A DNA stretch of 64,000 nucleotides. It comes from Pseudomonas palleroniana. Lineage in GTDB: Bacteria; Pseudomonadota; Gammaproteobacteria; Pseudomonadales; Pseudomonadaceae. This document shows positions 44,715-56,600 of the stretch, piece by piece; the stretch's first letter is position 1; each line of letters begins with the position of its first letter. The stretch is taken from contig NZ_PYWX01000030.1 in assembly GCF_003031675.1 (NCBI RefSeq), positions 49,330 through 113,329 of the forward strand, written 5' to 3'. The position numbers and the translations under genes are program-made. Under the pieces are notes generated by a model, which saw only the letters and a list, made by a program, of their open reading frames with translations, was not told the origin of the DNA and did no database searches.

Positions 44715-44979
44715 TATTGCATCCACCGAGACACTAGGAAACAGGCCACAGCGAACTCATTGCCGTCCTACAGCAATGAACTGCGAACCGTGGCTCCGTT
44801 ACCTACAAGGTCAGTCAGATTTGACGCATTTACTGCAAGATCCGCGACCCATAACGTCGTAGGACAGCAGCAGCTTCATTCTGAGAAAGGTACTTGCTGC
44901 GTGTGGGATCAGTGAGGTTTCCCTTAGTCCCGGGAAATGGCTCGCTGGTTGATAACTACAAACAAGGATCGGGATCGTC

Positions 44980-46584
44980 ATGCGCCATACCACCGTTCTA
45001 TCCGCAATTTTTGGCACCAGCCTGCTGGCTGTGGCCACAATAGGCCAAGCCGCCGACAAGAAGAGCCTGGTGTTCTGCTCTGAAGGCAGCCCGGCAGGGT
45101 TTGACACCGCGCAATACACCACAGCCACCGACAACGATGCGGCCGAGCCGTTGTACAACCGCCTGGTTGAGTTCGAAAAGGGTGCGACCAATGTGGTGCC
45201 TGGGCTGGCAACCAAGTGGGATATTTCGCCAGACGGCCTGACCTACACCTTTCACCTGCGCGAAGGGGTGAAGTTCCACAGCAACAAGGAGTTCAAGCCG
45301 ACGCGCGACTTCAACGCCGACGACGTGCTGTTCACCTTCAACCGCATGCTTGACCCCGACCATCCGTTTCGCAAGGCCTACCCCACCGAGTTTCCGTACT
45401 TCAACGGGATGAGCCTGAACAAGAACATTGCCAAGGTCGAGAAAACCGACCCGCATACCGTGGTAATGACCCTGAACACGGTCGACGCCGCATTCGTGCA
45501 GAACATCGCCATGAGCTTTGCCGCGATCCTTTCGGCCGAATACGCCGAGCAGTTGCTCAAGGAAGGCAAGCCCAGCGATATCAATCAGAAGCCCATCGGT
45601 ACCGGCCCGTTTGTGTTCCAGCGCTACCAGAAGGATTCACAGATCCGTTATGTGGCGAACAAACAGTATTGGGACCCGAGCCGGGTCAAGCTCGACCAAC
45701 TGATCTTCGCCATCAACACCGACGCCTCTGTACGCGTGCAAAAACTCAAGGCCGGCGAATGCCAGGTGACCCTGCACCCGCGCCCGGCCGATGTCGACGC
45801 GCTCAAGGCTGACCCGAACCTGCAACTGCTGACCAAGCCCGGCTTCAACCTCGGCTACATCGCCTACAACGTGCGCCACAAACCTTTCGACCAGCTCGAA
45901 GTGCGCCAGGCGCTGGACATGGCGGTGAACAAGCAAAGCATCCTGAATGCTGTGTACCAAGGCGCCGGGCAACTGGCCGTCAACGCGATGCCGCCGACTC
46001 AGTGGTCCTACGACGACACGATCAAGGACGCCGTCTACAACCCGGAAAAAGCCAAGGAATTGCTCAAGGCTGCCGGCGTGAAGGAAGGCACCGAGATCAC
46101 CCTGTGGGCCATGCCGGTACAACGGCCGTATAACCCCAATGCCAAGCTGATGGCCGAGATGCTGCAAAGCGACTGGGCCAAGATCGGCCTCAAGGTCAAG
46201 ATCGTCAGCTACGAGTGGGGCGAGTACATCAAGCGCACCAAGAACGGTGAGCACGATATCAGCCTGATCGGTTGGACCGGCGACAACGGTGACCCGGACA
46301 ACTGGCTGGGCACCCTCTACAGCTGCGACGCCATCGGCGGGAACAACTACTCCATGTGGTGTGACCCGGCGTACGACAAGCTGATCAAGCAAGCCAAGGT
46401 CGTCACCGACCGTGAACAAAGGACTGTTCTGTACAAACAGGCGCAGCAACTGCTTAAAGCGCAGGTGCCGATCACGCCAGTCGCCCACTCGACGGTCAAC
46501 CAGCCGTTAAGCGCCAAAGTCGAAGGCTTCAAGGTAAGCCCTTTCGGCCGCAACGTGTTCTCGGGCGTCAGTCTCAACCCATAA
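44980..46584 (+). CDS. dppA3: Dipeptide ABC transporter substrate-binding protein (third of four)
   Basis: A 534-residue SBP family 5 protein with signal peptide MRHTTVLSAIFGTSLLAVAT ending IGQA. Seen: SLVFCSEGSPAGFDTAQYTT, LREGVKFHSNKEF, FNADDVLFTFNRMLDPD, KPIGTGPFVFQRYQKDSQIR, GWTGDNGDPDNWLGTLYSCD. The expected FDPxQY reads FDTAQY. It precedes the porin gene; in P. aeruginosa the equivalent paralogue is next to opdP. A hairpin (46604-46624) separates it from the porin. Confidence 0.9.
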   Translation: MRHTTVLSAIFGTSLLAVATIGQAADKKSLVFCSEGSPAGFDTAQYTTATDNDAAEPLYNRLVEFEKGATNVVPGLATKWDISPDGLTYTFHLREGVKFHSNKEFKPTRDFNADDVLFTFNRMLDPDHPFRKAYPTEFPYFNGMSLNKNIAKVEKTDPHTVVMTLNTVDAAFVQNIAMSFAAILSAEYAEQLLKEGKPSDINQKPIGTGPFVFQRYQKDSQIRYVANKQYWDPSRVKLDQLIFAINTDASVRVQKLKAGECQVTLHPRPADVDALKADPNLQLLTKPGFNLGYIAYNVRHKPFDQLEVRQALDMAVNKQSILNAVYQGAGQLAVNAMPPTQWSYDDTIKDAVYNPEKAKELLKAAGVKEGTEITLWAMPVQRPYNPNAKLMAEMLQSDWAKIGLKVKIVSYEWGEYIKRTKNGEHDISLIGWTGDNGDPDNWLGTLYSCDAIGGNNYSMWCDPAYDKLIKQAKVVTDREQRTVLYKQAQQLLKAQVPITPVAHSTVNQPLSAKVEGFKVSPFGRNVFSGVSLNP

Positions 46585-46603
46585 AAATAAATAACCGGAT
46601 TGC

Positions 46604-46624
46604 GCAGAGCGGGAACGGCTCTGC
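46604..46624 (+). terminator. Hairpin after dppA3
   Basis: GCAGAGC (46604-46610) and GCTCTGC (46618-46624), loop 7. The downstream TTTTGTTGGG begins about 15 bases later, so termination is uncertain. A 10-base palindrome CAAACGTTTG (46663-46672) in the porin upstream region may be an operator. Confidence 0.45.
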
Positions 46625-46754
46625 TGCAAACGCGCAGCCTTTTGTTGGGATTTTTCCTACGCCAAACGTTTGCAAAAGCTTGAACGAGTTACACACCAAT
46701 AGCCGGTTCACCTAAAAAGACCGGCATAAAAAGAGAACCAAAGGAGCTCCACCC

Positions 46755-48149
46755 ATGAAATTGAGCAGCAAAGCGCTTCTGGCCCTGGCCATCAGCAGCA
46801 TCACGGCAACCGCCTTCGCTGAAACCCAGAGCCAGGACTTCGTTCCAACCACATTGGCCGGCACCAGCGCCCAAAGCGAGGCCAAGGGCTTTATCGATGG
46901 AGCAAGCCTGGGCGGTACTACCCGGAACTGGTTTTCCAACGAACAGAAATTCCGTGGCGGAAAATTCACCTATCAAAAACATGGTGAAGCCCGTACTGAC
47001 GCCTACCGTACCAACTGGGTACAGGGCACCATCCTCAACGCCACCTCGGGTTTCACCCAGGGCACCGTTGGCGTGAGCACGGAAGTGGCGCTCTACAACG
47101 CCTTGGTCCTGGACCGCAGCAAGCGCGACATCAAGGGTGGTTCCAACCGTACCCTGGCAGACCACAACGGTGAGGCTGTCGATCAGTGGAGCAAACTGGG
47201 CCTGGCCAACGTCAAGTTCCGTGTGTCGAACACCACCCTGACCGCCGGTCGTCAGAACTTCAGCAGCGGCATCGTCGACACCATCGGCAACCGTGCGCTG
47301 CCTTCGAGCTTTGAAGGCGTGAGCATCGACAGCAAAGAATTCAGCAATCTGTCATTCCAGGGCGGCGTGTTTGACCGCGTCTCGCCACGTACCGAACAAA
47401 GTCTGTCGAAATTCCGTACCGAATACGGCAATGGCGCAGAAGCCGATAAGGTCTACACCGCAGGCGTCAACTACCAGCCATTCCAAAGCCTGAAAACCAG
47501 CCTGTTCGGCGCCCAGGTCAAAGACTTCTGGAACCAGTACTACTTCGGCGCTACCCACGAACTGGGTGATAGCGACACCCTGGCCCTGACCACTGGCCTG
47601 AACTACTACAAGACCGTCGACCAAGGCAAAAAGTTGATGGGCAAGATCGACAACGACACCTACTCGCTGTCGTTCGGCCTGACCCACCAGGCTCACAGCC
47701 TGACCTTCGCCTACCAGCAAGTGCTGGGTGACGAATACTTCGACTACCTGCACGAAACCAACGGCATCTACCTGGCCAACTCCCTGACTTCCGACTTCAA
47801 CGGCCCGCGGGAGAAATCGTTCCAGATCGCTTACGCCATCAACATGGCTGAATACGGCGTGCCAGGCTTGAAGTTCAACGTCTACTCGGCTCGCGGCTGG
47901 GGTATCGACGGTACTCACTACACCGGCGACGGCGGCCGTACCGGCTTTGCTTATAACGGCATTCAGTCCCAGGACGGCGAAAAGCACCAGGAATACGGCG
48001 TAGGCGCGTCCTACGCGATCCAGAGCGGCGCACTCAAGGCCACTACTGTCCGTGGAACCTACGTGACTCACCGTGCCACCGCCAATCAGGCTGACGGCAA
48101 CATCCGTGAATTCCGCCTGGTCACCACCATCCCGTTCAACATTCTTTAA
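46755..48149 (+). CDS. opdP: OprD-family outer-membrane porin, probable dipeptide porin OpdP
   Basis: A 464-residue, 18-stranded OprD-type porin for small peptides and basic amino acids. Signal peptide MKLSSKALLALAISSITATA ending FA-ET. Family landmarks: SEAKGFIDGASLGGTTRNWF, LTAGRQNFSSGIVDTIGNRALP with the typical basic eyelet segment, ISFIL-type C-terminus here VTTIPFNIL ending in a hydrophobic residue. Assignment as OpdP rests on its position among dppA genes, as in P. aeruginosa. AAAGGAG precedes the ATG. Confidence 0.9.
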   Translation: MKLSSKALLALAISSITATAFAETQSQDFVPTTLAGTSAQSEAKGFIDGASLGGTTRNWFSNEQKFRGGKFTYQKHGEARTDAYRTNWVQGTILNATSGFTQGTVGVSTEVALYNALVLDRSKRDIKGGSNRTLADHNGEAVDQWSKLGLANVKFRVSNTTLTAGRQNFSSGIVDTIGNRALPSSFEGVSIDSKEFSNLSFQGGVFDRVSPRTEQSLSKFRTEYGNGAEADKVYTAGVNYQPFQSLKTSLFGAQVKDFWNQYYFGATHELGDSDTLALTTGLNYYKTVDQGKKLMGKIDNDTYSLSFGLTHQAHSLTFAYQQVLGDEYFDYLHETNGIYLANSLTSDFNGPREKSFQIAYAINMAEYGVPGLKFNVYSARGWGIDGTHYTGDGGRTGFAYNGIQSQDGEKHQEYGVGASYAIQSGALKATTVRGTYVTHRATANQADGNIREFRLVTTIPFNIL

Positions 48150-48229
48150 TTAGCGCCAGGTACACGGCGGGCTCAGGACGAGCCTGCCGTCTACGCTTGT
48201 CTGGCTCCATCGATTGCAGAGGGTTCTGA

Positions 48230-49828
48230 ATGAAAATGCTCCCGTTACAAGCCGCCATGGCCGCCGCGCTGCTGAGCGTGGCGATCGGCGTTTCGGCCAA
48301 ACCGCTGGTGGTCTGCACCGAAGCCAGCCCGGAAGGTTTTGACCCGGTTTTGTACACCACGGCCGTCACCGCTGACGCCGCCGCGGAAACCATGTTCAAC
48401 CGCCTGGTGGACTTCAAGCCCGGCACCACTGAAGTCGTACCGGCATTGGCCAAAGACCTGCCGCAAATCAGTGCCGACGGCCTGACCTACACCTTTCACC
48501 TGCGTGACGACGTCAAGTTCCACACCACCGACTATTTCAAACCCACGCGCAATATGAACGCCGACGACGTACTTTGGAGTTTCCAGCGCCAGCTGGACCC
48601 GAATCATCCTTGGCACAACAAGTCCGCTGTGGGCTACCCGTACTTCGAAAGCATGGGCTTCAAGGAACTGCTCAAGAGCGTAGAGAAGACCGATGATCAT
48701 ACCGTCGTCTTTACCCTGACCCGCCCTGAGGCACCGTTCCTGGCCGACCTGGCCATGGCGTTCTCCTCGATTCACTCCGCCGAATATGCCGACCAGTTGC
48801 TCAAGTCCGGCAAGACCGATGACCTGAACGCCAAGCCGATCGGCACCGGGCCGTTCATCTTCACGCGCTATGCCAAGGACGCCCAGGTGCGCTTCAAGGC
48901 CAACCCGGAGTACTTCCGTGGCAAGCCACCGGCTGATCCGCTGATTCTGGCAATCACCACCGATAACAACGTGCGCCTGCAGAAACTCAAGGCCAACGAA
49001 TGCCAGGTCGCGCTGTATCCCAAGCCCGACGATATCCCGAGCATCAAGAAAGACCCGAACCTGAAAGTCGATGAATTGGCGGCGATGACCACCGCGTACA
49101 CCGCCATGAACACCACGCACAAGTACATAAGCGATGCGCGGGTGCGCCACGCGATCAACATCGCGTTCGACAAGAAAGGCTACAACGAATCGCTGTACGG
49201 CAAAGGCAATGCCGTCGACGCCACCGGCCCGTATCCGCCGACCTTGCTGGGTTTCAACGATAAGTTGAAGAACCCGCCACGCGACCTCGACAAGGCCCGC
49301 GCCCTGCTCAAGGAAGCCGGCGTGCCGGAGGGTACCGAGTTCACCCTGTTCACCCGTAACGGCGGCGGCCCGACCAACCCTAACCCGCTGCTCGGCGCCC
49401 AGCGCATGCAAGCGGATCTGGCCCAGATCGGCCTGAAGGTCAATATCAAGGTCATGGAATGGGGCGAAATGCTCAAGCGCGCCAAAGCCGGCGAACACGA
49501 CATGGTGTCGGCCGGCTGGGCGGGGGATAACGGGGACCCGGATAACTTCCTCACCCCGAACCTGAGTTGCGACGCCGCCAAAAACGGCGAAAACTACGCG
49601 CGTTGGTGCAACAAAGAGTTCCAGGACTTGATCGACAAGGCCCGTGCCAATGCTGAACCGACCCAGCGCGCGGCACTCTATGAACAAGCAATGGACGTTT
49701 TCGAGAAAGACCAACCCTGGATCCCCATGGCCTATCCGAAAATGTTCACCGCCATGCGCAAGAACGTCGAGGGTTATACCCAAAGCCCTCTGACGACCAA
49801 TAACTTCGCCACTACCCAGGTGAAGTAA
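48230..49828 (+). CDS. dppA4: Dipeptide ABC transporter substrate-binding protein (fourth, divergent)
   Basis: A 532-residue SBP family 5 protein with signal peptide MKMLPLQAAMAAALLSVAIG ending VSA-KP. It shares the core (VVCTEASPEGFDPVLYTT, LRDDVKFHTTDYF, GTGPFIFTRYAKDAQVRF, NECQVALYPKPDD) but is clearly more distant from the other three, with AAMTTAYTAMNTTHKYI in place of the GFNLGYVAYNV segment. It lies directly upstream of dppBCDF and so is probably the binding protein co-transcribed with the permease. It resembles classical enterobacterial DppA most. Confidence 0.92.
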   Translation: MKMLPLQAAMAAALLSVAIGVSAKPLVVCTEASPEGFDPVLYTTAVTADAAAETMFNRLVDFKPGTTEVVPALAKDLPQISADGLTYTFHLRDDVKFHTTDYFKPTRNMNADDVLWSFQRQLDPNHPWHNKSAVGYPYFESMGFKELLKSVEKTDDHTVVFTLTRPEAPFLADLAMAFSSIHSAEYADQLLKSGKTDDLNAKPIGTGPFIFTRYAKDAQVRFKANPEYFRGKPPADPLILAITTDNNVRLQKLKANECQVALYPKPDDIPSIKKDPNLKVDELAAMTTAYTAMNTTHKYISDARVRHAINIAFDKKGYNESLYGKGNAVDATGPYPPTLLGFNDKLKNPPRDLDKARALLKEAGVPEGTEFTLFTRNGGGPTNPNPLLGAQRMQADLAQIGLKVNIKVMEWGEMLKRAKAGEHDMVSAGWAGDNGDPDNFLTPNLSCDAAKNGENYARWCNKEFQDLIDKARANAEPTQRAALYEQAMDVFEKDQPWIPMAYPKMFTAMRKNVEGYTQSPLTTNNFATTQVK

Positions 49829-49903
49829 TAAGAAAAACGCTCGGTGCCGTCGACATCGACGGCGCCGGACCTGCCTAACCGGCTGATTGAGGTACACACC
49901 AAG

Positions 49904-50914
49904 ATGTTTAGTTTTATTGCCCGCCGATTGGGGTTATTGATCCCCACGTTTTTCGGCATCACGTTGCTGACATTTGCGTTGATTCGCATGATCCCTGGCG
50001 ACCCCGTCGAAGTGATGATGGGCGAGCGGCGCGTCGACCCCGAGATGCATGCACAGGCAATGGAACGCCTCGGTCTTAACAAACCGTTGTATGCGCAATA
50101 TTTTGACTATGTGGGCAAGCTTGCCCAGGGCGACCTCGGCGAATCGTTGCGCACCCGCACCAGCGTGTGGACCGAGTTCACCTCCCTTTTCCCGGCGACC
50201 CTGGAACTGTCCATGGCCGCCCTGCTGTTCGCCGGTGTCCTGGGCCTGTTGGCCGGGGTGATCGCGGCCTTGAAGCGAGGGTCCCTGTTCGACCATGGGG
50301 TGATGGGCATCTCCCTGGCGGGATATTCGATGCCGATCTTCTGGTGGGGCCTGATCCTGATCATGTTTTTCTCGGTCAGCCTGGGCTGGACCCCGGTTTC
50401 CGGGCGTATCGACCTGCTCTACGATATCGAGCCGCGCACCGGCTTCATGCTGATCGACACCCTGCTGGCTGACGAGCCGGACGCCTTCTTCGACGCGCTG
50501 CACCACCTGATCCTGCCGGCCATCGTGCTCGGCACCATCCCGCTGGCGGTCATCGCGCGGATGACCCGCTCCTCCATGCTCGAAGTCTTGCGCGAGGACT
50601 ATATCCGCACCGCCAAGGCCAAGGGCCTGTCGCCAGCGCGCGTGGTCTTCGTGCACGGCCTGCGCAACGCGCTGATCCCGGTATTGACCGTGGTCGGCCT
50701 GCAAGTGGGCACGCTGCTGGCCGGTGCGGTATTGACCGAAACCATCTTCTCGTGGCCCGGCATCGGCAAATGGCTGATCGAAGCCATTGGCGCACGGGAC
50801 TACCCGGTGGTGCAAAACGGCATCCTGTTGATCGCCTGTCTGGTGATCCTGGTGAACTTCGTGGTGGATATCCTCTACGGCTTCGCCAACCCACGCATCC
50901 GTCACCAGCGCTGA
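49904..50914 (+). CDS. dppB: Dipeptide ABC transporter permease DppB
   Basis: A 336-residue inner-membrane permease with six helices. Start FSFIARRLGLLIPTFFGITL, the EAA loop REDYIRTAKAKGLSPARVVF, and the C-terminal FVVDILYGFANPRIRHQ. ATG 49904 with GAGG is chosen over an upstream in-frame start in the intergenic region. 75 bases after dppA4 and 4 bases before dppC. Confidence 0.97.
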   Translation: MFSFIARRLGLLIPTFFGITLLTFALIRMIPGDPVEVMMGERRVDPEMHAQAMERLGLNKPLYAQYFDYVGKLAQGDLGESLRTRTSVWTEFTSLFPATLELSMAALLFAGVLGLLAGVIAALKRGSLFDHGVMGISLAGYSMPIFWWGLILIMFFSVSLGWTPVSGRIDLLYDIEPRTGFMLIDTLLADEPDAFFDALHHLILPAIVLGTIPLAVIARMTRSSMLEVLREDYIRTAKAKGLSPARVVFVHGLRNALIPVLTVVGLQVGTLLAGAVLTETIFSWPGIGKWLIEAIGARDYPVVQNGILLIACLVILVNFVVDILYGFANPRIRHQR

Positions 50915-50918
50915 GATC

Positions 50919-51836
50919 ATGACCATGACCACACCTACTCAAGTGTCAGCAGTCGATCAAAGCCTGCTGTACCCATCGCCGTACAAAGAATTCTGGCAAG
51001 CCTTCTCCAAGAACAAAGGCGCGGTTGCCGGCCTGCTGTTCATGTTGCTGATCGTGTTCTGCGCGATCTTCGCGCCGTGGGTGGCGCCGCATAACCCGAG
51101 CGAGCAATACCGCGACTTCCTGCTGACCCCGCCGGCCTGGCTGGAAGGCGGCCAGATGCAGTTCCTGCTCGGCACCGACGAACTGGGCCGTGACTTGCTC
51201 TCGCGCCTGATCCAGGGCTCGCGCCTGTCGCTGCTGATCGGCTTGTCGTCGGTGGTGATGTCGCTGATCCCGGGCATCCTGCTGGGTCTGTTCGCCGGGT
51301 TCTTCCCGCGCGTGCTCGGCCCGACCATCATGCGTCTGATGGACATCATGCTGGCCCTGCCATCGCTGCTGCTGGCCGTTGCCATTGTCGCGATCCTCGG
51401 CCCAGGCCTGATCAACACCGTGATCGCTATCGCCATCGTGTCGCTGCCGTCCTACGTGCGTCTGACCCGCGCAGCGGTGATGGGCGAACTGAACCGCGAC
51501 TACGTGACCGCCGCCCGCCTGGCCGGTGCCGGCCTGCCACGCCTGATGTTCATCACGGTGCTGCCTAACTGCATGGCGCCGCTGATCGTACAGGCCACGC
51601 TGAGTTTCTCCTCCGCGATCCTCGATGCCGCAGCCCTGGGCTTCCTCGGCCTTGGCGTACAACCGCCAACTCCGGAGTGGGGCACCATGCTGGCCTCGGC
51701 GCGCGACTACATCGAACGTGCCTGGTGGGTCGTGAGCCTGCCGGGTTTGACCATTTTGCTCAGCGTGCTGGCAATCAACTTGATGGGCGACGGCCTGCGC
51801 GATGCGCTGGACCCGAAACTCAAGAACGCCGCCTGA
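50919..51836 (+). CDS. dppC: Dipeptide ABC transporter permease DppC
   Basis: A 305-residue permease paired with DppB. Cytoplasmic N-terminus, first helix [40 protein letters not shown] typical of DppC/OppC, EAA loop [20 protein letters not shown], and [20 protein letters not shown] at the end. Two possible ATGs (50919, 50925) differ by two residues. Ten bases before dppD. Confidence 0.97.
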   Translation: MTMTTPTQVSAVDQSLLYPSPYKEFWQAFSKNKGAVAGLLFMLLIVFCAIFAPWVAPHNPSEQYRDFLLTPPAWLEGGQMQFLLGTDELGRDLLSRLIQGSRLSLLIGLSSVVMSLIPGILLGLFAGFFPRVLGPTIMRLMDIMLALPSLLLAVAIVAILGPGLINTVIAIAIVSLPSYVRLTRAAVMGELNRDYVTAARLAGAGLPRLMFITVLPNCMAPLIVQATLSFSSAILDAAALGFLGLGVQPPTPEWGTMLASARDYIERAWWVVSLPGLTILLSVLAINLMGDGLRDALDPKLKNAA

Positions 51837-51846
51837 GGAGATTCCC

Positions 51847-52814
<968 letters not shown>

Positions 52815-52815
<1 letters not shown>

Positions 52816-53786
52816 TGGCCGTCGTTCTTACTGCCCGCGACCTGACCCGTCACTACGAAGTGTCCCGCGGCCTGTTCAAGGGCCACGCTACAGTGCGCGC
52901 CCTCAATGGCGTGTCCTTCGAGCTGGAAGCCGGCAAGACCCTCGCCGTGGTAGGCGAGTCGGGTTGCGGCAAATCCACCCTGGCGCGTGCGCTGACACTG
53001 ATTGAAGAGCCGTCTTCAGGCTCGCTGAAAATCGCCGGCCAGGAAGTGGCGGGCGCCGACAAGGCCCAGCGCAAGCAACTGCGCAAAGACGTGCAGATGG
53101 TCTTCCAGAGCCCGTACGCCTCGTTGAACCCTCGCCAGAAAGTCGGCGATCAACTGGCCGAGCCATTGCTGATCAACACCAACCTGTCGGCCGCCGAGCG
53201 CCGTGAGAAAGTGCAGGCGATGATGAAGCAAGTGGGCCTGCGCCCTGAGCATTATCAACGCTACCCGCACATGTTCTCCGGCGGTCAGCGCCAGCGTATC
53301 GCCCTGGCCCGGGCGATGATGCTGCAACCCAAAGTGCTGGTGGCGGATGAACCGACTTCCGCACTGGACGTGTCGATCCAGGCGCAGGTGCTCAACCTGT
53401 TCATGGACCTGCAGCAGGAGTTCAACACCGCGTACGTGTTCATCTCCCACAACCTGGCGGTGGTGCAGCACGTCGCCGACGACGTGATGGTGATGTACCT
53501 CGGCCGCCCAGTGGAAGTGGGCCCCAAGGCCGACATCTACGCGCGCCCACTGCACCCCTACACCCAGGCGCTGCTGTCGGCCACCCCGACCATCCACCCG
53601 GACCCGAACAAGCCGAAGATCAAGATCGTCGGCGAGCTGCCCAACCCGCTGAACCCGCCGCCTGGCTGCGCCTTCCACAAGCGCTGCCCGTATGCGACCG
53701 CACGTTGCAGCAGCGAGGAACCGCAGTTGCGCGCCTTGGATAACCGCCAGGTGGCGTGCCACTACGCGGAGCAGTTCGTCGCCTGA
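52815..53786 (+). CDS. dppF: Dipeptide ABC transporter ATP-binding protein DppF
   Basis: A 323-residue ATPase partner of DppD. Walker A GESGCGKSTLAR, signature FSGGQRQRIALARAM, Walker B VLVADEPTSALD, H-loop ISHNLAVV, and C-terminal cysteines in GCAFHKRCPYATARC and VACHYAEQF. It shares one base with dppD, so the two ATPases are translated in tandem. Last gene of the dpp operon. Confidence 0.97.
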
Positions 53787-53793
53787 CCACGTA

Positions 53794-53828
53794 ATAAAAA
53801 TGCCCTGGGCGATTTGGCCCAGGGCATT
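53794..53828 (-). terminator. Terminator shared by dppF and the convergent small gene
   Basis: AATGCCCTGGGC (53799-53810) and GCCCAGGGCATT (53817-53828), loop 6. The T-run (TTTTTATT) is on the leftward strand, so it ends leftward transcripts best and gives dppF a 3' hairpin. Confidence 0.8.
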
Positions 53829-53900
53829 GCAGGCGTTCTACCGCCCCGCCCGTCAGATTGCGCATCAGTCTGGCAGGTGGGGCTTTTTTTTCAGATCGAC

Positions 53901-54164
53901 TCAGGTATCGCTGTCACCGTCGCTGTCGTCGCTGTCATCGGGCGGGGCTTGCTGGTCGTCGTCATCCTTGGAGCCGCCCTGGTCTTCATCACCGGGTTCC
54001 GATTCACTCTTGGCCAGCTGCAAACCGCCGGTTTGCACCGTATTGGCCGCCACAAACCCCGGGACCTGGCTCTGCACAGCCGTATTGGCCCATGCAGACG
54101 AAATGCCCAGGGACAACATCACCAGCACTTTTAGCACCAGCACTAAACGTTGAAAGATAGTCAT
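53901..54164 (-). CDS. Small exported acidic protein, function unknown
   Basis: An 87-residue protein I do not recognise. A Sec signal (MTIFQRLVLVLKVLVMLSLG, cleavage near WANT) is followed by a short neutral part and a strongly acidic, Ser/Asp-rich, probably disordered tail ending DSDDSDGDSDT. It is leftward, just downstream of a second protein of the same design, and a terminator lies beyond it. Possible roles such as cation binding are guesses. Supported as a gene by the signal peptide and the paralogue-like neighbour. Confidence 0.65.
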   Translation of the reverse strand: MTIFQRLVLVLKVLVMLSLGISSAWANTAVQSQVPGFVAANTVQTGGLQLAKSESEPGDEDQGGSKDDDDQQAPPDDSDDSDGDSDT

Positions 54165-54261
54165 GGTCGATTTCCGTCCAGTCAGTGAATCATGTGCGCC
54201 AGCGTTCGGCCGGCGCTGTGGATCAAGCTAGTTGCGCTACAGGGTTCAAGCCACTTGTGCC

Positions 54262-54507
54262 TCAGGTATCGCCGTCATCGTAGGTTCCACTGTCCTCGCC
54301 TTCGTTGTAAGGGTTTTCCGCATCTTCCTTAGGCGCGGGTTGGGCCTGGGGCTGCCAACTGCCTGAGTTGACCTCCTTCTGCTTTTTCTTGCTCACCGCC
54401 CCGGTGTCCTTCCACTGGGGGGTGCCTGCATCCGCCAGGGCCCAGGTGGCGCACAGCCCCAAGGCGCCCAGCAGCACCAGTTGAATGGCACGTTGAGTTA
54501 TACGCAC
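54262..54507 (-). CDS. Small exported acidic-tailed protein, function unknown
   Basis: An 81-residue protein with GTG start (54505-54507) and a good AGGAG site 6 bases before it. Signal peptide MRITQRAIQLVLLGALGLCA with cleavage near ALADA, a central KKKQK basic patch, then an acidic tail ending GTYDDGDT. Its N-terminus (M-x-I-x-QR, then hydrophobic) and acidic D-rich C-terminus ending in DT parallel the 53901-54164 product, which suggests an old duplication. No function can be assigned. Confidence 0.65.
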   Translation of the reverse strand: MRITQRAIQLVLLGALGLCATWALADAGTPQWKDTGAVSKKKQKEVNSGSWQPQAQPAPKEDAENPYNEGEDSGTYDDGDT

Positions 54508-54635
54508 GGGCGTCTCCTGATCCGTCGGTGAGAGAATGAAATAGTTGAAACGCTAGACCGGATGTGGGCTTCTCGCCAATTCGACCGCCGAGTGGAGATC
54601 AAGCCGCCATCCCCATCGGCTTTTGCAGCGGCCAT

Positions 54636-54669
54636 GAAAAAGGGCGAAGCCATCACAGCTTCGCCCTTT
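54636..54669 (-). terminator. Intrinsic terminator of prfC
   Basis: AAAGGGCGAAGC (54639-54650) and GCTTCGCCCTTT (54658-54669), loop 7. The leftward strand runs into TTTTTCATGG. 16 bases past the prfC stop. Confidence 0.88.
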
Positions 54670-54685
54670 CTCTACCGCTCAGACC

Positions 54686-56269
<1,584 letters not shown>

Positions 56270-56407
56270 GGGAAATCGCCTGGCAGGTGAGTCAAAAAAG
56301 GGCGGCGAGTATAGCGCAAACCCCGTGGCCCGGACCACCGTTCACCCGATGAGGGGTGGCTAAATACTGCCAAGTATGGAACCTTTAAAAAGGTAGAGAC
56401 GTCCATT

Positions 56408-56434
56408 CCCCTGTTATCGCACTCGTAACAGGGG
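56408..56434. promoter_or_regulatory. Inverted repeat upstream of the osmoprotectant ABC operon
   Basis: CCCCTGTTA (56408-56416) and TAACAGGGG (56426-56434) are perfect 9-base arms around 9 bases. A second palindrome ACCTTTAAAAAGGT lies at 56381-56394. Both are in the 331-base gap between prfC and the ABC operon and are candidate operators. The rest of that gap shows no gene. Confidence 0.5.
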
Positions 56435-56600
56435 CTGAAAAATCAGCAAGTTAGCCTGACGAGGCTGCGCTCATGGCTCGATCGCATACCGCGTTGACGG
56501 TATCGGCGAGCTGCTTTTCGCGAACGCATTCGAAGACAGCCAGCAATGGCATTGCCGCCACGGAATGTGTTCGCCGACAGAAGAAAAAAGGAGTCCGCCT

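Noticed and set aside
44715..44979. Remnant of psdR or the dipeptidase gene between dppA2 and dppA3
   Set aside because: No frame or fragment resembling a helix-turn-helix regulator or metallopeptidase is visible on either strand; it looks like ordinary upstream sequence.
48245..49897. 550-residue minus-strand open frame opposite dppA4
   Set aside because: Shadow of a real gene; similar long antisense frames occur opposite the other dppA genes, gatB, prfC and the exporter, as expected from codon bias.
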